Part shown: one piece after another, positions 59,725 to 64,000 of the stretch
How the letters are laid out: each line of letters starts with the position of its first letter
How positions within the stretch are numbered: the first letter of the stretch is position 1
Assembly: GCF_019049255.1 (NCBI RefSeq)
Contig: NZ_JAGMUJ010000161.1
Coordinates: forward strand, 124,001 to 188,000
From: Streptomyces sp. AC558_RSS880
Lineage (GTDB): Bacteria; Actinomycetota; Actinomycetes; Streptomycetales; Streptomycetaceae
DNA: 64,000 bases
Direction: 5' to 3'
Notes under the pieces: generated by a model
The model's database searches: none
The model's input: the letters and a program-made list of their open reading frames with translations, nothing else
What the model was told of the DNA's origin: nothing
Translations under genes and position numbers: made by a program

Positions 59725-61850
59725 CGCTCCTGCCCCCGTCGTTCGTCCGGGGCGCCCGTGGTCACGGGCTCCCCGGGAGAACCCGTCGCCTGCCCGGGTT
59801 CTCCCATGTCATCCATGATCTCGCCCGTGTCGTCCATGATCTCGCCCGTGTCGTCCATGATCTCGCCCGTCGCCGTGTTCACGGCGGGGGCGGCGGGCAC
59901 CGCCCGGGCGAGCGCTGCGACGATCGCCTCAGCCGTCTTGCGGCCTATGCCCGGAACCTCGCAGATCTGGTCGATTGTCGCCGATCGCAGCCTCTTCACC
60001 GAACCGAAGTGCTTGATCAGTGCCTGCTTGCGGGTCTCGCCGAGGCCGGGCACGTCGTCCAGCGGGCCGGCCCGGAAGCGCTTGGCGCGCTTGGTGCGCT
60101 GGTAGGTGATCGCGAACCGGTGGGCCTCGTCGCGGACCCGCTGGAGCAGGTAGAGGCCCTCGCTGGTGCGCGGCAGCACCACCGGGTCGGTCTCGCCCGG
60201 CAGCCAGACCTCCTCCAGCCGCTTGGCGAGGCCGCACACGGCGATGTCGTCGATGCCCAGCTCGTCCAGCGCCCGCCGGGCCGCCGCGACCTGCGGCGCG
60301 CCGCCGTCGACGACGACGAGCTGCGGCGGGTAGGCGAAGCGTCTGGGGCGGCCGTCGTCCTCCGTGAGGGTGTTCGCGGGCGGCTCGGCGAGGCCTGCGG
60401 AGGGGTCCTCCGCCCCGGGCTCCTCGCCGTCGGTCCACTCCCCCGTCCGCTCCTTCTCCGCGAGGTAGCGCCGGAAGCGGCGGGTGATCACCTCGTGCAT
60501 GGAGCGGACGTCGTCCTGCCCCGCGAAGCTTTTGATCTGGAAGCGGCGGTACTCGCTCTTGCGGGCCAGTCCGTCCTCGAAGACGACCATGGAGGCCACC
60601 ACGTCGTCGCCCTGGAGGTGCGAGATGTCGTAGCACTCGATCCTGAGCGGAGCGCTGTCCAGCTCCAGGGCGTCGGTGATCTCCTCCAGCGCGCGCGAGC
60701 GCGTGGTCAGGTCGGAGGCGCGCTTGGTCTTGTGCAGCACGAGCGCCTGCTGGGCGTTGCGCTCCACGGTCTCCATCAGGGCCCTCTTGTCCCCGCGCTG
60801 CGGGATGCGCAGGGAGACACCGGAACCGCGCCGCCCGGTGAGCCACTGCTGGACCGGCTCCACCGGGTCGGGCAGGGCCGGGACCAGGACCTCCCGGGGG
60901 ACCGCGTCGCCGGTCTCCTCGCCGTAGAGCTGCTGCAGCGCGTGCTCGACGAGGGCGCCGGTGGTGATCTCCTCGACCTTGTCGGTGACCCAGCCGCGCT
61001 GGCCGCGCACGCGTCCGCCGCGCACGTGGAAGATCTGGACGGCCGCCTCCAGCTCGTCCTCGGCGACCGCGATCAGGTCGGCGTCGGTCGCGTCGGCGAG
61101 CACGACCGCGCTCTTCTCCATGGCCTTCTTCAGGGCCCCGATGTCGTCGCGCAGGCGGGCGGCCCGCTCGTACTCCATCTCCTCGGCCGCCTCCGTCATC
61201 CGCCGCTCCAGACGGCGGAGGTGGGTGCCCGTGCGGCCGGCCATGAAGTCGGAGAACTCCTCGGCCAGTGCGCGGTGGTCCTCGGCGGAGATGCGGTCCA
61301 CGCACGGTGCCGAGCACTTGTCGATGTAGCCGAGCAGACAGGGGCGGCCGGTGCGGGCGGCGTTCTTGAAGACCCCGGCCGAGCAGGTGCGCACCGGGAA
61401 GACGCGCAGCAGCAGGTCCACGGTGTCCCGGATCGCCCACGCGTGCGCGTACGGGCCGAAGTACCGGACGCCCTTCTTCTTGTGACCGCGCATCACCTGG
61501 ACGCGCGGGAACTCCTCGTTCATCGTCACCGCGAGGTACGGGTAGCTCTTGTCGTCGCGGTACTTGACGTTGAACCGGGGGTCGTACTCCTTGATCCAGG
61601 AGTACTCCAGCTGGAGCGCCTCGACCTCCGTGGACACCACCGTCCACTCCACGGACGCGGCCGTGGTGACCATGGAGCGGGTGCGCGGGTGCAGCCCGGC
61701 CAGGTCCTGGAAGTAGTTCGCCAGGCGCTGGCGCAGGCTCTTCGCCTTTCCGACGTAGATCACCCGGCGGTGCTCGTCGCGGAACCGGTAGACCCCCGGC
61801 GAGTCGGGGATCTCACCCGGTTTGGGGCGGTAGCTGGAGGGGTCGGCCAT
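59721..61850 (-). CDS. uvrC: Excinuclease ABC subunit C (UvrC)
   Basis: A 709-residue nucleotide excision repair nuclease. GIY-YIG domain (PGVYRFRDEHRRVIYVGKAKSLRQRLANYF, about 19-48), the UVR motif around residue 205-240 (ERRMTEAAEEMEYERAARLRDDIGAL), the RNase H-like 5' incision domain (RIECYDISHLQGDDVVASMVVFEDG, LVVVDGGAPQVAAAR) and tandem HhH (LIKHFGSVKRLRSATIDQICEVPGIGRKTAEAIV). The C-terminus carries an extra acidic tail with three GEIMDD repeats. ATG at 61850. First gene of the cluster. Confidence 0.95.
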   Translation of the reverse strand: MADPSSYRPKPGEIPDSPGVYRFRDEHRRVIYVGKAKSLRQRLANYFQDLAGLHPRTRSMVTTAASVEWTVVSTEVEALQLEYSWIKEYDPRFNVKYRDDKSYPYLAVTMNEEFPRVQVMRGHKKKGVRYFGPYAHAWAIRDTVDLLLRVFPVRTCSAGVFKNAARTGRPCLLGYIDKCSAPCVDRISAEDHRALAEEFSDFMAGRTGTHLRRLERRMTEAAEEMEYERAARLRDDIGALKKAMEKSAVVLADATDADLIAVAEDELEAAVQIFHVRGGRVRGQRGWVTDKVEEITTGALVEHALQQLYGEETGDAVPREVLVPALPDPVEPVQQWLTGRRGSGVSLRIPQRGDKRALMETVERNAQQALVLHKTKRASDLTTRSRALEEITDALELDSAPLRIECYDISHLQGDDVVASMVVFEDGLARKSEYRRFQIKSFAGQDDVRSMHEVITRRFRRYLAEKERTGEWTDGEEPGAEDPSAGLAEPPANTLTEDDGRPRRFAYPPQLVVVDGGAPQVAAARRALDELGIDDIAVCGLAKRLEEVWLPGETDPVVLPRTSEGLYLLQRVRDEAHRFAITYQRTKRAKRFRAGPLDDVPGLGETRKQALIKHFGSVKRLRSATIDQICEVPGIGRKTAEAIVAALARAVPAAPAVNTATGEIMDDTGEIMDDTGEIMDDMGEPGQATGSPGEPVTTGAPDERRGQER
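59806..59868. repeat. Three tandem 21-bp repeats in the 3' end of uvrC
   Basis: Units 59806-59826, 59827-59847 and 59848-59868 are nearly identical (last two identical) and encode in-frame GEIMDDT/M repeats in the UvrC tail. Confidence 0.9.
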
Positions 61851-62019
61851 GTCTCACACCCTACTGGCGGGGACCGACACCGCGGCGGGCCTGTGGACGC
61901 GGGGGCCCGGCCGGGTCCGGATGGGTTACGGCGTGCGGGAAGCGGGAAGGTGGGGGTTCCGTCCCTCGGGTGATCGGCGGACGGCCACGAGGGCGGTCAC
62001 GAGTCGGAGGGCTGGTCGG

Positions 62020-62187
62020 ATGCGACGGACACGGATCGAGAAAACACGACGGCCGGCCCGGACCCGCCGGTACGCGGACGAGACGTCCGGCCTCCTCGAC
62101 CTCCTCGACCCGCGCGATCCCGACATCGTGCGCGCGAAGCGCCTGCGGCCGCGGTTGGGGGACCGGGACGGGGGCGGCGCGTCGTAA
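62020..62187 (+). CDS. Putative small basic protein
   Basis: A 55-residue frame (MRRTRIEKTRRPARTRRYADETSGLLDLLDPRDPDIVRAK...) with GGAGGG nine bases before the ATG. The central YADETSGLLDLLDPRDPDIVRAK looks like genuine protein sequence and the rest is Arg-rich. Function unknown; could be spurious. Confidence 0.4.
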   Translation: MRRTRIEKTRRPARTRRYADETSGLLDLLDPRDPDIVRAKRLRPRLGDRDGGGAS

Positions 62188-62404
62188 GGCCGGGGCGGGA
62201 CCGGCGCGCCGTAGGGCCGGGGCGGGCCGCTGTCGGGTGTCAGGTGTTGTCGGGGCTTGGTCAACACGCTTCAATGCGGGGGAACTCCGGGACCTGAACG
62301 ACGGCGTACGGACGTGAAGACTCCGCCGCGCCGGCGGGGGCGGTTCCGGGGTGCCCGCGCGACGGTCTGACCAGCCGTCGCGGACTTCACAGAAAGGCCC
62401 CTGC

Positions 62405-63352
62405 ATGCCGCACGCCACACCGCACGCGGACCTCGTCACCGCGGAACTGGACTCGGCCCTGCGCGGCGGCCCCTTCCACGTCGCCCTGCGCGCGGCGATC
62501 GCCGCGCGGGGGCTGCCGTTGCAGCGGGTGCAGCACCATCTGTCGCGCCACGGCGTGAAGGTCGGCGTCACCAGTCTGAGTTACTGGCAACAGGGCGCCC
62601 GCCGCCCGCAGCGCCCGGAGTCGCTGCGCGCCGTACGGGCGCTGGAGGAGATCCTGCAGTTGCCGGAGGAGTCGCTGATCCGGCTGCTCGCCCAGCCGGA
62701 CGAGCACGCGGCGGACCGGCACTCCCCGGGGCGGTCCTACCGCTCCCTGGTCGAGGCCTCGGACGTACGGGAACGACTGCTGGCCGAGTTCGGCGCCCCG
62801 TGCGACGGCGGACTGCACACCCTGGGGCACCACGAACGGATACGGATCGGGGCGCGCCGCGAACTGGCGGAGCGCGAGTCGCACCACATCGTGCGCGCCC
62901 ACCGGGACGGCGTCGACCGCTATGTGGCCGTCCACCACGGCGACCTCGGTGCCGTGCCGGAGCGGATGACCGTGCAAGCGCTGGAGAACTGCCGCACCGG
63001 GCGTGTGCGCTGGCACCACGACACCGGGGTGCTCGCGGCCGAGCTGCTCTTCGACACCCGGCTGCGGGCCGGTGACACCTTCCTCTTCCGCTACGCCGTC
63101 GAGGACGGCACGGCGGGCGTCTCGCACGAGTACGTGCGCGGGGCGGAGTCCCCCGGCGGCCAGTACGCGCTCCAGGTGTGCTTCGGCTCCGGGGTTCTCC
63201 CGGTGCGCTGCCACCGGTTCACCCAGCACTCGGCGGCGGCACCGCGCGGCGGCCGTCAGGAGCTGGCCCTCAGCGGGCGGCACCGCTCGGTGCACCTGGT
63301 GGAACCGCGCGTGCGGTCGGGTTACGTGGGGATCGCCTGGGACTGGGATTGA
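62405..63352 (+). CDS. Putative DNA-binding protein of unknown function
   Basis: A 315-residue protein. The N-terminal part (about 20-100) looks like an XRE-type helix-turn-helix: ALRAAIAARGLPLQRVQHHLSRHGVKVGVTSLSYWQQGARRPQRPESLRAVRALEEIL. The C-terminal two thirds are beta-rich with many Arg/His (GLHTLGHHERIRIGARRELAERESHHIVRAHRDGVDRY, DTFLFRYAVEDGTAGVSHEYVRGA) and match no domain I know. GAAAGG lies eight bases before the ATG. The short gap to the convergent Rieske gene is six bases. A 217-base upstream region shows no clear promoter. Confidence 0.75.
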   Translation: MPHATPHADLVTAELDSALRGGPFHVALRAAIAARGLPLQRVQHHLSRHGVKVGVTSLSYWQQGARRPQRPESLRAVRALEEILQLPEESLIRLLAQPDEHAADRHSPGRSYRSLVEASDVRERLLAEFGAPCDGGLHTLGHHERIRIGARRELAERESHHIVRAHRDGVDRYVAVHHGDLGAVPERMTVQALENCRTGRVRWHHDTGVLAAELLFDTRLRAGDTFLFRYAVEDGTAGVSHEYVRGAESPGGQYALQVCFGSGVLPVRCHRFTQHSAAAPRGGRQELALSGRHRSVHLVEPRVRSGYVGIAWDWD

Positions 63353-63358
63353 CCCCGG

Positions 63359-63778
63359 TCAGGCCTGCGGCCTGGCGACCAGCGTGCCGTTCTCCACCTC
63401 GACGGCCAGCGTCTTCAGGGGGGCCACGGCCGGCTCGCGCAGCACCTTGCCGGTGGTGGCGTCGAACTCGCTGCCGTGGCAGGGGCAGATCAGCTTCGTG
63501 CCCTCGAGCTTGTTGATGGGGCATCCCGCGTGTGTGCAGACGGTGTTGTACGCCTTGAGGGTGCCGTCCCCGCTCCGGCTGACCACGACGTTGTGGTCCC
63601 GGTACAGCTTCGCGCCGCCCTTGGCGACCTCGCCCTCGGGGCCCAGCTCGACGGGGCCGGTCAGCGGGGCGGGCGCGTCGTCGGCGCCCCCACACGCGGC
63701 GAGGCCCAGGCCGGCGACGGGGGTGAGGACCGCGCCTCGCAGGACGGTGCGGCGGCTCGCTGCGGGTGGGACGGGCAT
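63359..63778 (-). CDS. Tat-exported Rieske [2Fe-2S] lipoprotein
   Basis: A 139-residue exported protein. Twin-arginine signal SRRTVLRGAVLTPVAGLG with a lipobox LAAC (Cys29). The Rieske ligands are in VCTHAGCPI and CPCHGSEFD (each Cys-x-His and Cys-x2-His with the disulfide Cys of the bc1 type). An electron-transfer role outside the membrane is likely; no partner enzyme is adjacent. ATG at 63778. Divergent from the LacI gene, with a palindrome between. Confidence 0.88.
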   Translation of the reverse strand: MPVPPAASRRTVLRGAVLTPVAGLGLAACGGADDAPAPLTGPVELGPEGEVAKGGAKLYRDHNVVVSRSGDGTLKAYNTVCTHAGCPINKLEGTKLICPCHGSEFDATTGKVLREPAVAPLKTLAVEVENGTLVARPQA

Positions 63779-63864
63779 GAGGGCTCCACTGGCGGGACGG
63801 CGGTGCGGGGTCGATACCGGGGACGATACCGGGGGTGCTTGTTCCGGTTGGAGCTGGGGGCCTG

Positions 63865-63904
63865 TGCGCAAGCGTTCGCGTAAACGATTGCGCAAGCGTT
63901 TACG
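63865..63904. promoter_or_regulatory. Near-perfect 26-bp palindrome upstream of the lacI gene
   Basis: CGTAAACG (63879-63886) and CGTTTACG (63897-63904) flank a centre containing TTGCGCAA; only one base pair of thirteen is mismatched. In addition TGCGCAAGCGTT occurs twice as a direct repeat (63865-63876, 63889-63900). Likely operator(s) of the LacI-type repressor. Confidence 0.65.
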
Positions 63905-63971
63905 CCCGCCGTCGGATGGGATACGGTCCTCACCCTGGAGACGAACGCGCCGGCACGGAGGAGAGCGCACG

Positions 63972-64000
63972 ATGGCGACCATGGCGGATGTGGCGCGGAG
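63972..64000 (+). CDS. LacI-family repressor, N-terminus only
   Basis: After GGAGGAG the frame starts MATMADVAR, the hallmark opening of LacI/GalR helix-turn-helix proteins (ATMADVARRAGVS). The window ends after nine codons. A second ATG at 63981 is an alternative start. Expected to bind the palindrome just upstream. Confidence 0.7.

Overview
The window is chromosomal DNA of a high-GC actinomycete, almost certainly Streptomyces. The supporting signs are strong third-position G/C bias, frequent GTG and TTG starts, many ATGA or GTGA start/stop overlaps, Tat substrates, WhiA, an SufR-headed suf operon without sufE, CtaA/CtaB, OpcA and an RbpA-type protein. Nothing looks like an integrated phage, insertion sequence or CRISPR array. 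Most of it is core chromosome with a few accessory blocks.

Layout. 0-3.4 kb: end of a sugar ABC permease, a zinc alcohol dehydrogenase, a small unknown protein, a two-domain TerD protein and a TetR regulator. 3.4-5.5 kb: a bacterial Ro60 (TROVE plus vWA) gene, directly preceded on the same strand by two tandem non-coding RNAs. Each RNA holds a circularly permuted tRNA-like module, so this is a Y RNA/Ro60 RNP locus. 5.5-10.6 kb: secreted PhoX phosphatase with a PHO box, an acidic unknown protein and a secreted EEP nuclease. 10.6-16.2 kb: DUF3618 and holin-III-like membrane proteins, DapA, a sigma factor with its membrane partner, a tiny secreted peptide, DapD and an SMR transporter.

16.2-22.8 kb: the SufRBD-ferredoxin-CSUT Fe-S assembly operon, read leftward from a CAAC-N6-GTTG operator that overlaps the sufR start codon. 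22.9-25.5 kb: an AAC(3)-type acetyltransferase and a DrrAB-like ABC exporter. 25.6-30 kb: ctaA and ctaB (heme A synthesis) flanking a nucleotidyltransferase, a metal-dependent hydrolase and a small unknown protein. 30.3-36.9 kb: the pentose phosphate operon tkt-tal-zwf-opcA-pgl.

36.9-47.4 kb: an accessory block with an alpha-glucoside type ABC importer, a GH13 glucosidase, a second sugar-binding protein and a PadR-ABC-FtsX-like module. 47.5-53.3 kb: pgi, an RbpA paralogue, secG, tpiA, pgk and gap. 53.6-56.5 kb: a large secreted zinc carboxypeptidase. 56.7-61.9 kb: the uvrC-rapZ-yvcK-whiA cluster. 62-64 kb: a putative small protein, an unknown probable DNA-binding protein, a Tat Rieske lipoprotein and the first codons of a LacI repressor preceded by a near-perfect palindrome.

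Working together: central carbon metabolism (tkt to pgl, pgi, gap, pgk, tpiA) is grouped over about 23 kb, and an alpha-glucoside uptake and hydrolysis block that would feed glucose into it sits in the middle. Hairpin terminators delimit most units. Several genes (ctaA, dapD, the SMR gene, the DrrA-like gene, probably sufR) appear to be transcribed without a leader. The most unusual content is the Ro60/Y RNA pair: the tRNA acceptor, T and D arms are all recognisable, but the order is permuted so that the acceptor end is closed by a loop and the anticodon stem opens into the Y RNA body.
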